Part shown: one piece after another, positions 27,667 to 37,699 of the stretch
How the letters are laid out: the number at the start of each line of letters is the position of its first letter
Numbering within the stretch: position 1 is the stretch's first letter
Assembly (NCBI GenBank): GCA_964019335.1
Contig: OZ025756.1
Span: 124,001-188,000, forward strand
From: Diplonema japonicum
Taxonomy: Eukaryota; Euglenozoa; Diplonemea; Diplonemida; Diplonemidae
DNA length: 64,000 nucleotides
Reading direction: 5' to 3'
The notes under the pieces: model-generated
Database searches by the model: none
Seen by the model: the letters and a program-made list of their open reading frames with translations, nothing else
Told to the model about the DNA's origin: nothing
Program-made: the position numbers and the translations under genes

Positions 27667-29814
27667 TCAAAGAACAGAAAGCTGGTCCGATGATTCAAAC
27701 TGTTCCACCCGAGTCATCAACTCCACTTCCAACAAGCGAAGTGAAGTCCCATCAGGTGCGTCACACGTGCCCTTTTCAGTGAAGCTCATATCTTGCATCG
27801 AAGAAATCTCAGAAAGAGAGCAGGCATAGTAGCACAGAACACCACATGAAACAGCATCGCTGCACAGTGAACTGCTCACCACCACACCAGTTCCAAGAAC
27901 AGTCATGAATTTCTGTTTTCTGTCCCCCACCGTCCCATGAAACATGGTGCTCGTCGACATCCCCACATGGATCGAGGCCTCACCCCCAAGGCCAGCAGAC
28001 ACCCCAAGCATCTTCACAAACACCAACGAGTTCTCAACATGTGTGGGGCATAATTTAATACAATTCCAGCTCACTTGTACCTGGTTCCCCTGAAGTGACA
28101 CCACTGCTCCGTGTGACCTCTCCGTGCATGTCAGCATCTTCGCAAGCCAGGTATTCATCTTTTTCATCACTTCACTTTTAGACTCGTAGTTCCTTAAAGC
28201 AAGCTCAACCTTCCCAACAGTGGCGGAGGTTCTCATAACCTGGCTGAGATCGCCCGCGCTATTTTCTTTGTGGACGCCAAAGGATTTTTCCGACTCACTG
28301 CGACATATAATCAGTTTCCTGTCCTCTCTCTTCACGAAGAGCTGCTCTTCCACAAAGGACTTCCTCCCAAGAAGGGAACGAGGGAGGAGAAGGAAGGGGT
28401 TCAGTGAGTCACCCACACCCTTCAGTTCAGTCTGCCCCATCGGGATGACAGAGACAGAGTCAAGGGGACCAACAGCCTCCATCACCTCAGGAGTGACAGC
28501 AACAGCCCCACCCACACAAGCCCCTTCCATCCGAGCCGCCTTGTTCACAGTGTTCCCAAAGTAGTCGTACCTCCCTGTCAGGTTGTTCAGTTGTACCGAA
28601 ACATCACCACAGTGAACACCCACACGAACCCTGAGACCACACCAAGGGCCTTCAGCATCCCACGAACAGTGGTCAACAGTGTCCAAGAGCTCCTCAGGCC
28701 ACACACTGTTCACAAGCCTCTCCTGAACAGACAGACCGAACCACACCGCATCAGAAGCACTCTCAAAGGCCACCATGAAAGCATCCCCAATGGTCTTCAC
28801 CTCGTGCCCATTGTGCCCAGCGATGCAGTCCCGTATTGCCTGGTTGTGAACCTGAAGTCCCTCTTGCATCCCTTCTGGACATGCCTCCCATGTTGCCGTC
28901 GATCCTTGGATGTCGGTGAAGACAAGGCTTGCTCTCTCAGATTGAAGACCAGGTGGTGGGACTTCAGAGTACCGCCTTTTGCCCTCGCTGTGCATGTCGC
29001 GGAAGAGTGCATCGGGGAGGTAGGGGCGGTAAATCTCAAGGTTCTCAACAATGGTTTGGAAGGCATCGTAAAGCGGAGGGGGGAGGGAGGCGGCTGAGAT
29101 GATGGCCTCGGCTGAGACAAGGTCGAAGCGGGAGAGGGAGGTCGCGATGTCCTCTGTGGCGGCGATCACTTTGTTCATCTTGTCGTGTTCTTTGTGCAGT
29201 TCAGAAGCAAAGCCTCGAGTGAAGTAGAAGTCGAGGAGGAAGATGATAAGCTGTAAAAGGGTGGCTTCGAGAGTAGTCATGTACTGTACCTTGCAAGGTA
29301 GGGTGGAGCATGATGTAAACTCACGGCGTTGCTGCTGAGTGGAGAGAATTGAGAGGTCGAAGAGGCCAAAGCGGTTGGTCTGCTCGACGAAAAGGATGGT
29401 GAACCAGATCACCAGGCTGATGATGATGTTTATGGAAACACGCTTAGGGAGGCGGCAGACAAGGCACATGTCTATGAGGATGACAAAAAAGGGCCACCCT
29501 CTGTTGACACTATTCATAGATATCTCATGCAAATCGCCACAGAAGAAGTTAGCACCAATACCGTAAAAAAGGAACTCTAGTATCACGTTGTCAGACCTGC
29601 GAATGACAAACAGCTGGTACAACATTGGTAACAAAGTAAGGTAGTTAATAATGCAAAACACCATCTGTATTTGAACCGGGTCGTTCAAAAATATTATGGT
29701 GTTCCCAATTATAATACTCACCACGCACGTCATCAGAATCTTCTTGATGAAGACTTCATGTCGGTCGTCGCCCGGCCGTATAATATAGCTCAGCAACTTG
29801 TCTACGAACATCAT
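27667..29814 (-). CDS. Receptor-type adenylate cyclase 3 (MMFVD subfamily)
   Basis: 715 residues from the Met-Met ending at 29814. Same plan as the neighbouring copy at 24027 and closest to it in both linker (KLIICRSESEKSFG) and C-terminal tail (VEQFESSDQLSVL). Differences: loop TSCSTLPC; Gly-His-Asn-Gly-His before the ATP-selecting Lys (GHEVKTIGDAF); and the second-domain segment QVQVSWNCIKLCPTHVENS instead of RVAVCWNCTKPCP. All six catalytic residues are intact. The acceptor-like CATCTACAG is followed by a 13-base leader (GGCATTGGGCACA) before ATG, shared word for word with copies at 32714 and 37700. Confidence 0.9.
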   Translation of the reverse strand: MMFVDKLLSYIIRPGDDRHEVFIKKILMTCVVSIIIGNTIIFLNDPVQIQMVFCIINYLTLLPMLYQLFVIRRSDNVILEFLFYGIGANFFCGDLHEISMNSVNRGWPFFVILIDMCLVCRLPKRVSINIIISLVIWFTILFVEQTNRFGLFDLSILSTQQQRREFTSCSTLPCKVQYMTTLEATLLQLIIFLLDFYFTRGFASELHKEHDKMNKVIAATEDIATSLSRFDLVSAEAIISAASLPPPLYDAFQTIVENLEIYRPYLPDALFRDMHSEGKRRYSEVPPPGLQSERASLVFTDIQGSTATWEACPEGMQEGLQVHNQAIRDCIAGHNGHEVKTIGDAFMVAFESASDAVWFGLSVQERLVNSVWPEELLDTVDHCSWDAEGPWCGLRVRVGVHCGDVSVQLNNLTGRYDYFGNTVNKAARMEGACVGGAVAVTPEVMEAVGPLDSVSVIPMGQTELKGVGDSLNPFLLLPRSLLGRKSFVEEQLFVKREDRKLIICRSESEKSFGVHKENSAGDLSQVMRTSATVGKVELALRNYESKSEVMKKMNTWLAKMLTCTERSHGAVVSLQGNQVQVSWNCIKLCPTHVENSLVFVKMLGVSAGLGGEASIHVGMSTSTMFHGTVGDRKQKFMTVLGTGVVVSSSLCSDAVSCGVLCYYACSLSEISSMQDMSFTEKGTCDAPDGTSLRLLEVELMTRVEQFESSDQLSVL

Positions 29815-30199
29815 TGTGCCCAATGCCCTGTAGATGAAAAGTAACGAATAATGTGATGAAACGCACTGTATCTTTCCTTGAAGGCCTGGTACTTTGAAGG
29901 CCACCAATAATGTTGTCAGCTACTTGTCGAGGTTGCGCCAGCTTGTTCCAGTACTAACGAGTTTTGCACCTTTACCCAGCATCGCATCTTGTTCAAGACT
30001 TTATTCAGTAAATGTTCTTGCCTTCTTTTAGTGTCGTGAGTAGTATTAGACCAATATTATGTGCACGTGACCACTGCTTACTATGCCATCTTACATCAAG
30101 GACACACAAAATGTGGGACAACAACAAAATAAGTGTAAAGATTTTAACTAACCAGCCTTGTTGGAAAGCAAAGGCTCAAAGAACAGAAAGCTACCCCGG
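29815..30199. other. Intergenic, 0.4 kb
   Basis: Contains the conserved acceptor-plus-leader of the downstream copy (29815-29845) and, at 30163-30192, the 3' hairpin motif of the next copy. The middle is unremarkable; no gene. Confidence 0.5.
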
Positions 30200-32329
30200 T
30201 TATTCAAACTGTTCCACCCGAGTCATCACCTCCACTTCCAGCAAGCGAAGTGAAGTCCCATCAGGTGCGTCATATGTACCCTTTTCAGTGAAGATCATGT
30301 CTTTTGAGGAAATCTCAGAAAGAGAGCAGGCATAGTAGCACAGAACACCACATGAAACAGCATCGCTGCACAGTGAACTGCTCACCACCACACCAGTTCC
30401 AAGAACAGTCATGAACTTCTGATTTCTGTCCCCCACCGTCCCGTGAAACATGGTGCTCGTCGACATCCCCACATGGATCGAGGCCTCACCCCCAAGGCCA
30501 TTACCTAGTTCAGCGGACACCCCAAGCATCTTCACAAACACCAACGAGTTCTCAACATGTGTGGGGCATGGTTTGGTGCAGTTCCAGCAGACAGCAACCC
30601 TGTTCCCCTGAAGTGACACCACTGCTCCGTGTGACCTCTCCGTGCACGTCAGTATCTTCGAAAGCCCCGCATTCATCTTTTTCATCACTTCACCTTTAGA
30701 CTCGTAGCTCCTTAACGCAAGCTCAAGCTTCCCAACAGTGGCGGAGGTTCTAATTACCTGGCTGAGATCGCTCAGGTTATTGTCTTTGTAGTCCCCAAAA
30801 GATTTTGGAGACTCACTGCGACAAAAAATCAGTTTCCTGTCCTCCCTCTTCAGCTTAAGTTGTTGCTCCACAAAGGACTTCCTCTCAAGAAGGGAACGAG
30901 GGAGAAGAAGGGAGGGGTATATCACACCACCCACACCCTTCAGTTCAGTCTCCCCCATCGGGATGACAGAGACAGAGTCAAGGGGACCAACAGCCTCCAT
31001 CACCTCAGGAGTGACAGCAACAGCCCCACCCACACAAGCCCCTTCCATCCGAGCAGCCTTGTTCACAGTGTTCCCAAAGTAGTCGTACCTCCCTGTCAGG
31101 TTGTTCAGTTGTACCGAAACATCACCACAGTGAACACCCACACGAACCCTGAGACCACACCAAGGGCCTTCAGGATACAACGAACAGCAGTTCAGTGTCA
31201 GAAGCTCCTCAGGCCACACACTCTTCACAAGCCTCTCCTGAACAGACAGACCAAACCACACCGCATCAGAAGCACTCTCGAAGGCCACCATGAAGGAGTC
31301 CCCAATGGTCTTCACCTCGTACCCATTGTGCCCAGCGATGCAGTCCCGTATTGCCTGGTTGTGAACCTGAAGTCCCTCCTTCATCCCTTCTGGACATGCC
31401 TCCCATGTTGCCGTCGATCCTTGGATGTCGGTGAAGACAAGGCTTGCTCTCTCAGATTGAAGACCAGGTGGTGGGACTTCAGAACAGTGTCTTTTGCTCT
31501 CGCTGTGCATGCTGTGGAAGAGTGCATCGGGGAGGTAGGGGCGGTAAATCTCAAGGTTCTCAACAATGGTTTGGAAGGCATCATGAAGGGGAGGGGGGAG
31601 GGAGGCGGCTGAGATGATGGCCTCGGCTGAGACAAGGTCGAAGTGGGAGAGGGAGGTCGCGATGTCCTCTGTGGCGGCGATCACTTTGTTCATCTTGTAG
31701 TGTTCTTTGTGCAGTTCAGAAGCAAAGCCTCGGGTGAAGTAGAAGTCGAGGAGGAAGATGGAAAGCTGTGTTACGGTATTTTCTAAAGTAGTCATGTACT
31801 GCGTCTTGCAAGGTAGGGCGGAGCACGATACAAGCTCGCGGCGTTGCTGCTGAGTGGAGAGAATTGAGAGGTCGAAGAGGCCAAAGCGGTTGGTCTGCTC
31901 GACGAAAAGGATGGTGAACCAGACCACCAGGCTGATGATGATGTTTATGGAAACACGCTTAGGGAGGCGGCAGACAAGGCAGACATCTATGAGTACGACG
32001 AAAAAAGGCCAACCTCTGTTTGCACTAGCCAGAGAAATATAGTACAAATCACCTAAGATGAAGCAGATACTGATACTGTAAAGAATGAACTCTAGTATTA
32101 TGCTGTCAGACCTGCGAATGACAAACAGCTGGTACAAAATTGGAAAGAGATTAAGAAGGCCAATAATGCAATAAATCACCTCGATCTCAACCGGGTCGTT
32201 GAGAAGTAACATGGTGTTCCCAATTATAAGAGCCACTGCACTTATCAGCAGAATCTTCTTGATGAAGACTTCATGTCTCTCGTCGCCCGGCCGTATAATA
32301 TAGCTCAGCAACATGTCTACGAACATCAT
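30200..32329 (-). CDS. Receptor-type adenylate cyclase 4 (MMFVD subfamily)
   Basis: 709 residues. N-terminus MMFVDMLLSYIIRPGDERHE; loop VSCSALPC. Catalytic motifs complete (FTDIQGST, VKTIGDSF, YDYFGNTVNKAAR). The short surface segment after WPEELL reads TLNCCSLYPEGP, replacing DTVDHCSWDAEGP of most copies. The stretch GGVIYPSLLLPRSLLERKSF is shared with the distant copy at 54836 rather than with its neighbours. The ELGN insertion is shared with the copy at 24027. Stop immediately after VEQFE. Acceptor CATCTACAG and 13-base leader precede the ATG. Confidence 0.9.
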   Translation of the reverse strand: MMFVDMLLSYIIRPGDERHEVFIKKILLISAVALIIGNTMLLLNDPVEIEVIYCIIGLLNLFPILYQLFVIRRSDSIILEFILYSISICFILGDLYYISLASANRGWPFFVVLIDVCLVCRLPKRVSINIIISLVVWFTILFVEQTNRFGLFDLSILSTQQQRRELVSCSALPCKTQYMTTLENTVTQLSIFLLDFYFTRGFASELHKEHYKMNKVIAATEDIATSLSHFDLVSAEAIISAASLPPPLHDAFQTIVENLEIYRPYLPDALFHSMHSESKRHCSEVPPPGLQSERASLVFTDIQGSTATWEACPEGMKEGLQVHNQAIRDCIAGHNGYEVKTIGDSFMVAFESASDAVWFGLSVQERLVKSVWPEELLTLNCCSLYPEGPWCGLRVRVGVHCGDVSVQLNNLTGRYDYFGNTVNKAARMEGACVGGAVAVTPEVMEAVGPLDSVSVIPMGETELKGVGGVIYPSLLLPRSLLERKSFVEQQLKLKREDRKLIFCRSESPKSFGDYKDNNLSDLSQVIRTSATVGKLELALRSYESKGEVMKKMNAGLSKILTCTERSHGAVVSLQGNRVAVCWNCTKPCPTHVENSLVFVKMLGVSAELGNGLGGEASIHVGMSTSTMFHGTVGDRNQKFMTVLGTGVVVSSSLCSDAVSCGVLCYYACSLSEISSKDMIFTEKGTYDAPDGTSLRLLEVEVMTRVEQFE

Positions 32330-32455
32330 TGTACCCAATGCCCTGTAGATGAAAAGTGACAATGGAACTGCTAACAAAAAGAACTACTTTTTCAACGTCA
32401 ACTTCAAGGACACACAAAATCTGGGGCTACATAAGCCTAAAGATTCTAACACCTG

Positions 32456-32625
32456 CCAGTTAGAAAACAAAGCTCAAAGAACAGAAAGCTGGTTTAGTGA
32501 TTCAAACTGTTCCACCCGAGTCATCACTTTTACTTCCAACAAGCGAAGTGAAGTCCCATCAGATGCGTCATATGTACCCTTTTCAGTGAACCTCATGTCT
32601 TTTGAGTGAAAAATCTCAGAAAGAG
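32456..32625 (-). pseudogene. Adenylate cyclase C-terminal fragment
   Basis: A detached copy of the last ~45 codons of an MMFVD-type cyclase (FTEKGTYDASDGTSLRLLEV, then MTRVEQFESLN) with its 3' motif at about 32456. It lies just before the 3' end of the next complete gene. A tandem duplication breakpoint or remnant of a deleted copy. Confidence 0.75.
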
Positions 32626-32713
32626 CGCTCTAATCTGATATGAAAGAAATGTACACTTCTACCCAACCTGCCTTGTTGGAAAACAAAGCTCAAAGAATAG
32701 AAAGCTACCCCGG

Positions 32714-34831
32714 TTATTCAAACTGTTCCACCCGAGTCATCACCTCCACTTCCAGCAAGCGAAGTGAAGTCCCATCAGGTGCGTCATATGTACCCTTTTC
32801 AGTGAAGCTCATATCTTTTGAAGAAGGCTCAGAAAGAGAGCAGGCATAGTAGCACAGAACACCACATGAAACAGCATCGCTGCACAGTGAACTGCTCACC
32901 ACCACACCAGTTCCAAGAACAGTCATGAACTTCTGATTTCTGTCCCCCACTGTCCCATGAAACATGGTGCTCGTCGACATCCCCACATGGATCGAGGCCT
33001 CACCCCCAAGGCCAGCGGTCATCCCAAGCATCTTCACAAACACCAACGAGTTCTCAACATGTGTGGGGCATGGTTTGGTGCAGTTCCAGCTCACCTGTAC
33101 CTGGTTCCCCTGAAGTGACACCACTGCTCCGTGTGACCTCTCCGTGCACGTCAGTATCTTCGCAAGCCCCGCATTCATCTTTTTCATCACTTCACTTTTA
33201 GACTCGTAGCTCCTTAACGCAAGCTCAAGCTTCCCAACAGTGGCGGAGGTTCTAATTACCTGGCTGAGATAGCTCAGGCTATTGTCTTTGTCGTCTCGAA
33301 AGGATTTTGCCGACTCACTGCGACATATAATCAGTTTCCTGTCCTCTCTCTTCACGAAGAGCTGCTCTTCCACAAAGGACGTCCTCCCAAGAAGGGAACG
33401 GGGGAGGAGAAGGAAGGGGTTCAGTGAGTCACCCACACCCTTCAGTTCAGTCTGCCCCATCGGGATGACAGAGACAGAGTCAAGGGGACCAACAGCCTCC
33501 ATCACCTCAGGAGTGACAGCAACAGCCCCACCCACACAAGCCCCTTCCATCCGAGCAGCCTTGTTCACAGTGTTCCCAAAGTAGTCGTACCTCCCTGTCA
33601 AGTTGTTCAGTTGTACCGAAACATCACCACAGTGAACACCCACACGAACCCTGAGACCACACCAAGGGCCTTCAGCATCCCACGAACAATAGTTAAGTGT
33701 CAGAAGCTCCTCAGGCCACATACACTTCACAAGACGCTCCTGAACAGACAGACCGAACCACACCGCATCAGAAGTACTCTCGAAGGCCACCATGAAAGCA
33801 TCCCCAATGGTCTTCACCTCGTACCCATTGTGCTCAGCGATGCAGTCCCGTATTGCCTTGTTGTGAATCTGAAGTCCCTCCTTCATCCCTTCTGGACATG
33901 CCTCCCATGTTGCCGTCGATCCTTGGATGTCGGTGAAGACAAGGGTTGCTCTCTCAGATTGGAGACCAGGTGGAGGGACTTCAGAACAGTACCTTTTGCC
34001 CTCGCTGTGCATGCTGTGGAAGAGTGCATCGGGGAGGTAGGGGCGGTAAATCTCAAGGTTCTCAACAATGGTTTGGAAGGCATCGTAAAGCGGAGGGGGG
34101 AGGGAGGCTGTTGAGATGATGGCCTCGGCTGAGACAAGATCGAAGCGGGAGAGGGAGGTCGCGATGTCCTCTGTGGCGGCGATCACTTTGTTCATCTTGT
34201 CGTGTTCTTTGTGCAGTTCAGAAGCAAAGCCTCGGGTGAAGTAGAAGTCGAGGAGGAAGATGACAAGTTGTACAATGATGTTTGCAAAAGCAGCCGAGTA
34301 CTGTACCTTACAAGGTAGGGTGGAGCATGATACGACCTCACGGCGCTGCTGTTGAGTGGAAAGAATCGAGAGGTCGAAGAGGCCAAAGCGGTTGGTCTGC
34401 TCGACGAAAAGGATGGTGAACCAGACAATTAGGACTATGATGATGTTTATGGGAACACGCTTAGGGAGGCGGCAGACAAGGCAGACATCTATGAGTATGA
34501 CAAAAAAAGGCCAACCTCTGTTCCCACCGCCCAGAGAAGTACTATGCAAATCGCCACAGATGAAGGAAACACTGACACTGTAAAGAATGAACTCTAGTAT
34601 TACGCTGTCACACCTGCGAATGATAAACAGCTGGTACAATATTGGAAACACAGCAAGAAAGCTAATAAGGCAAGACACCATCTGGGCCTCAACCGGGTCA
34701 TTGAGAAGCATCATGGTGTTCCCAAATATAATGCTCACTGAACCCATCGCCTGAATTTTCTTGATGAAGGCTGTATGTCGGTCGTCGCCCGGCTGTATAA
34801 TATAGCTCAGCAACTTGTCTACGAACATCAT
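32714..34831 (-). CDS. Receptor-type adenylate cyclase 5 (MMFVD subfamily)
   Basis: 705 residues from the Met-Met ending at 34831. N-terminus MMFVDKLLSYIIQPGDDRHT; loop VSCSTLPC. Catalytic set complete. The segment after WPEELL is TLNYCSWDAEGP, a hybrid of the two common variants, and the preceding residues (RLVKCM) are unique. Second domain carries QVQVSWNCTKPCP and GMTAGLGGEAS. Linker KLIICRSESAKSFRDDKDNS ties it to the copy at 24027. Ends after VEQFE. Confidence 0.9.
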   Translation of the reverse strand: MMFVDKLLSYIIQPGDDRHTAFIKKIQAMGSVSIIFGNTMMLLNDPVEAQMVSCLISFLAVFPILYQLFIIRRCDSVILEFILYSVSVSFICGDLHSTSLGGGNRGWPFFVILIDVCLVCRLPKRVPINIIIVLIVWFTILFVEQTNRFGLFDLSILSTQQQRREVVSCSTLPCKVQYSAAFANIIVQLVIFLLDFYFTRGFASELHKEHDKMNKVIAATEDIATSLSRFDLVSAEAIISTASLPPPLYDAFQTIVENLEIYRPYLPDALFHSMHSEGKRYCSEVPPPGLQSERATLVFTDIQGSTATWEACPEGMKEGLQIHNKAIRDCIAEHNGYEVKTIGDAFMVAFESTSDAVWFGLSVQERLVKCMWPEELLTLNYCSWDAEGPWCGLRVRVGVHCGDVSVQLNNLTGRYDYFGNTVNKAARMEGACVGGAVAVTPEVMEAVGPLDSVSVIPMGQTELKGVGDSLNPFLLLPRSLLGRTSFVEEQLFVKREDRKLIICRSESAKSFRDDKDNSLSYLSQVIRTSATVGKLELALRSYESKSEVMKKMNAGLAKILTCTERSHGAVVSLQGNQVQVSWNCTKPCPTHVENSLVFVKMLGMTAGLGGEASIHVGMSTSTMFHGTVGDRNQKFMTVLGTGVVVSSSLCSDAVSCGVLCYYACSLSEPSSKDMSFTEKGTYDAPDGTSLRLLEVEVMTRVEQFE

Positions 34832-35303
34832 TGTGCCCAATGCCCTGTAGATGAAATTTAATTGTTAAACGTTTTATACTAGGTACTATTACTAAGAAAA
34901 GTGACAATGGAAATGCGACTTGGTCGGCCCTTTCTTCTCACCTCCGGTTTTACCTATCCTTTGAGGCATCTGGGTGCACCTATCAATCAGCAAGCCACGG
35001 TTTTGTTATAACCGGTATCAACTCACCTCAACTTCGTTATTAGTCCTCTTGGACGGCTTTGTGTTTGTGGAAGTTTTCCTCTCTTATTGATGACTGATAG
35101 CTTTTGCACTACTACCTACCTTACGGCGACCCATGTACCTTCTTTGTATTCTAATTAACGTTTGCGACCTGGAACGCATGTTCCTCGCAGTACTCTGTTT
35201 ACGATCAAAGAAAACATGACCGCTACATTGCAACATTTGCTCACATGCAAGAATGAAAAGACATTTGTATCCAGGAAAATAGGGGTCAATATTCCAACCA
35301 ACC
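34832..35303. other. Intergenic, 0.5 kb
   Basis: The acceptor and leader of the gene at 32714 occupy the first ~30 bases; the remainder is unique-looking sequence with no supported gene, up to the 3' motif at 35304-35341. Confidence 0.5.
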
Positions 35304-35324
35304 AGCCTTGTTGGAAAACAAAGC

Positions 35325-37463
35325 TCAAGGAACAGAACGCTCAAACCTTTTGACCTGAGTCATCATTTCCACTTCCAGCAAGCGAAGTGAAGTCCCATCA
35401 GGTGCGCTACACGTGCCCTTTTCAGTGAAGCTCATGTCTTCCATCGAAGAAATCTCAGAAAGAGAGCAGGCATAGTAGCACAGAACACCACATGAAACAG
35501 CATCGCTGCACAGTGAACTGCTCACCACCACACCAGTTCCAAGAACAGTCATGAACTTCTGATTTCTGTCCCCCACCGTCCCATGAAACATGGTGCTCGT
35601 CGACATCCCCACATGGATCGAGGCCTCACCCCCAAGGCCAGCAGACACCCCAAGCATCTTCACAAACACCAACGAGTTCTCAACATGTGTGGGGCATGGT
35701 TTGGTGCAGTTCCAGCTCACCTGTACCTGGTTCCCCTGAAGTGACACCACTGCTCCGTGTGACCTCTCCGTGCACGTCAGTATCTTCGAAAGCCAGGTAT
35801 TCATCTTTTTAATCACTTCATTCTCTGAACCGTAGCTCCCAAGTACAATCTCAACTTTCCCAACAGTGGCGGAGGTTCTCATAACCTGGCTGAGATGGCA
35901 CACACTATTTTCCTTGTTGTAGGCTCCAAAAGATTTTGTCAATTCACTGCAAAACAAAATCAGTTTCCTGTCCTCCCTCTTCAGGAGGAGCTGCTGCTCA
36001 ACAAAGGACTTCCTCCCAAGAAGGGAATGGGGAAGGAGAAGGAAGGGGTTCAGTGAGTCACCCACACCCTTCAGTTCAGTCGACCCCATCGGGATGACAG
36101 AGACAGAGTCAAGGGGACCAACAGCCTCCATCACCTCAGGAGTGACAGCAACAGCCCCACCCACACAAGCCCCTTCCATCCGAGCAGCCTTGTTCACAGT
36201 GTTCCCAAAGTAGTCGTACCTCCCTGTCAAGTTGTTCAGTTGTACCGAAACATCACCACAGTGAACACCCACACGAACCCTGAGACCACACCAAGGGCCT
36301 TCAGCATCCCACGAACAGTGGTCAACAGTGTCCAAGAGCTCCTCAGGCCACACACTCTTCACAAGACTCTCCTGAACAGACAGACCGAACCACACCGCAT
36401 CAGAAGCACTCTCAAAGGCCACCATGAAGGAGTCCCCAATGGTCTTCACCTCGTACCCATTGTGCTCAGCGATGCAGTCCCGTATTGCCTGGTTGTGAAC
36501 CTGAAGTCCCTCCTTCATCCCTTCTGGACATGCCTCCCATGTTGCCGTCGATCCTTGGATGTCGGTGAAGACAAGGGCTGCTCTCTCAGATTGAAGACCA
36601 GGTGGTGGGACTTCAGAGTACCGCCTTTTGCCCTCGCTGTGCATGCTGTGGAAGAGTGCATCGGGGAGGTAGGGGCGGTAAATCTCAAGGTTCTCAACAA
36701 TGGTTTGGAAGGCATCGTAAAGCGGAGGGGGGAGGGAGGCTGTTGAGATGATGTCCTCGGCTGAGACAAGATCGAAGCGGGAGAGGGAGGTCGCGATGTC
36801 CTCTGTGGCGGCGATCACTTTGTTCATCTTGTCGTGTTCTTTGTGCAGTTCAGAAGCAAAGCCTCGGGTGAAGTAGAAGTCGAGGAGGAAGATGGAAAGC
36901 TGTGTTAAGGTATTTTCTAAAGTAGCCAAGTACTGTGCCTTGCAAGGTAGGTTGGAGCATGATACGACCTCACGGCGCTGCTGTTGAGTGGAGAGAATTG
37001 ATAGGTCGAAGAGGCCAAAGCGGTTGGTCTGCTCGACGTAAAGGATGGTGAACCAGACCACCAGGCCGATGATAATGTTTATGGGAACACGCTTAGGAAG
37101 GCGGCAGACAAGGCAGATGTCTATGAGCATGACAAAAAAGGGCCACGCTCTGCTGTCACCGCCCAGTGAAATATCATACAAATCACCTAAGATGAAGGAA
37201 ACACTGATACTGTAAAGAATGAACTCTAGCACTACGCTTTCAAACCTGCGAACGACAAACAGCTGGTACAACTGTGGTAACACAGAAACAATGCCAACAA
37301 CGCTGAACACAATCTGGACTTCAATCGGGTCGTTGAGTAGGACCATGCTATACCCAATTAAAATGCCCATCGAACCCATCAGCAGAATCTTCTTAATGAA
37401 TACTATATGCCTCTCGTCGCCCGGCCGTATAATATAGCTCAGCAACTTGTCTGCGAACATCAT
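35325..37463 (-). CDS. Receptor-type adenylate cyclase 6 (MMFVD subfamily)
   Basis: 712 residues from the Met-Met ending at 37463 (MMFADKLLSYIIRPGDERHI). Loop VSCSNLPC. Catalytic residues all present; QESLVKS replaces QERLVKS. The linker is distinctive (KLILFCSELTKSFGAYNKEN), followed by VGKVEIVLGSYGSENEVIKK. The C-terminus departs from its neighbours, ending MTQVKRFERSVP, as also begun in the adjacent copy at 37700. Its leader is GGCATTGGATACA, one or two bases different from the consensus. Confidence 0.9.
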   Translation of the reverse strand: MMFADKLLSYIIRPGDERHIVFIKKILLMGSMGILIGYSMVLLNDPIEVQIVFSVVGIVSVLPQLYQLFVVRRFESVVLEFILYSISVSFILGDLYDISLGGDSRAWPFFVMLIDICLVCRLPKRVPINIIIGLVVWFTILYVEQTNRFGLFDLSILSTQQQRREVVSCSNLPCKAQYLATLENTLTQLSIFLLDFYFTRGFASELHKEHDKMNKVIAATEDIATSLSRFDLVSAEDIISTASLPPPLYDAFQTIVENLEIYRPYLPDALFHSMHSEGKRRYSEVPPPGLQSERAALVFTDIQGSTATWEACPEGMKEGLQVHNQAIRDCIAEHNGYEVKTIGDSFMVAFESASDAVWFGLSVQESLVKSVWPEELLDTVDHCSWDAEGPWCGLRVRVGVHCGDVSVQLNNLTGRYDYFGNTVNKAARMEGACVGGAVAVTPEVMEAVGPLDSVSVIPMGSTELKGVGDSLNPFLLLPHSLLGRKSFVEQQLLLKREDRKLILFCSELTKSFGAYNKENSVCHLSQVMRTSATVGKVEIVLGSYGSENEVIKKMNTWLSKILTCTERSHGAVVSLQGNQVQVSWNCTKPCPTHVENSLVFVKMLGVSAGLGGEASIHVGMSTSTMFHGTVGDRNQKFMTVLGTGVVVSSSLCSDAVSCGVLCYYACSLSEISSMEDMSFTEKGTCSAPDGTSLRLLEVEMMTQVKRFERSVP

Positions 37464-37699
37464 TGTATCCAATGCCCTGTAGATGAAAAGTGAGATGGAA
37501 TGTGGAAAAAGGAGTACAACGGAAAATAGTTTTACGACGCATATATATTTTTCATCTATTGCGTGAAGGACAGGTTCAAGACACCAGATATTCTGACATT
37601 GCTCACATTAGAAAAGCAACCTTTATCCTACGGGTACATAATGCATGAAAAAACTCAAGATTAACCATTGTTGGAAAACAAAGCTCAAAGAACAGAACA

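Noticed and set aside
30860-31612. Plus-strand open frame of 250 codons and similar ones opposite every cyclase
   Set aside because: Repeated at the same position antisense to each cyclase core; a by-product of codon composition of a conserved gene, not an independent gene.
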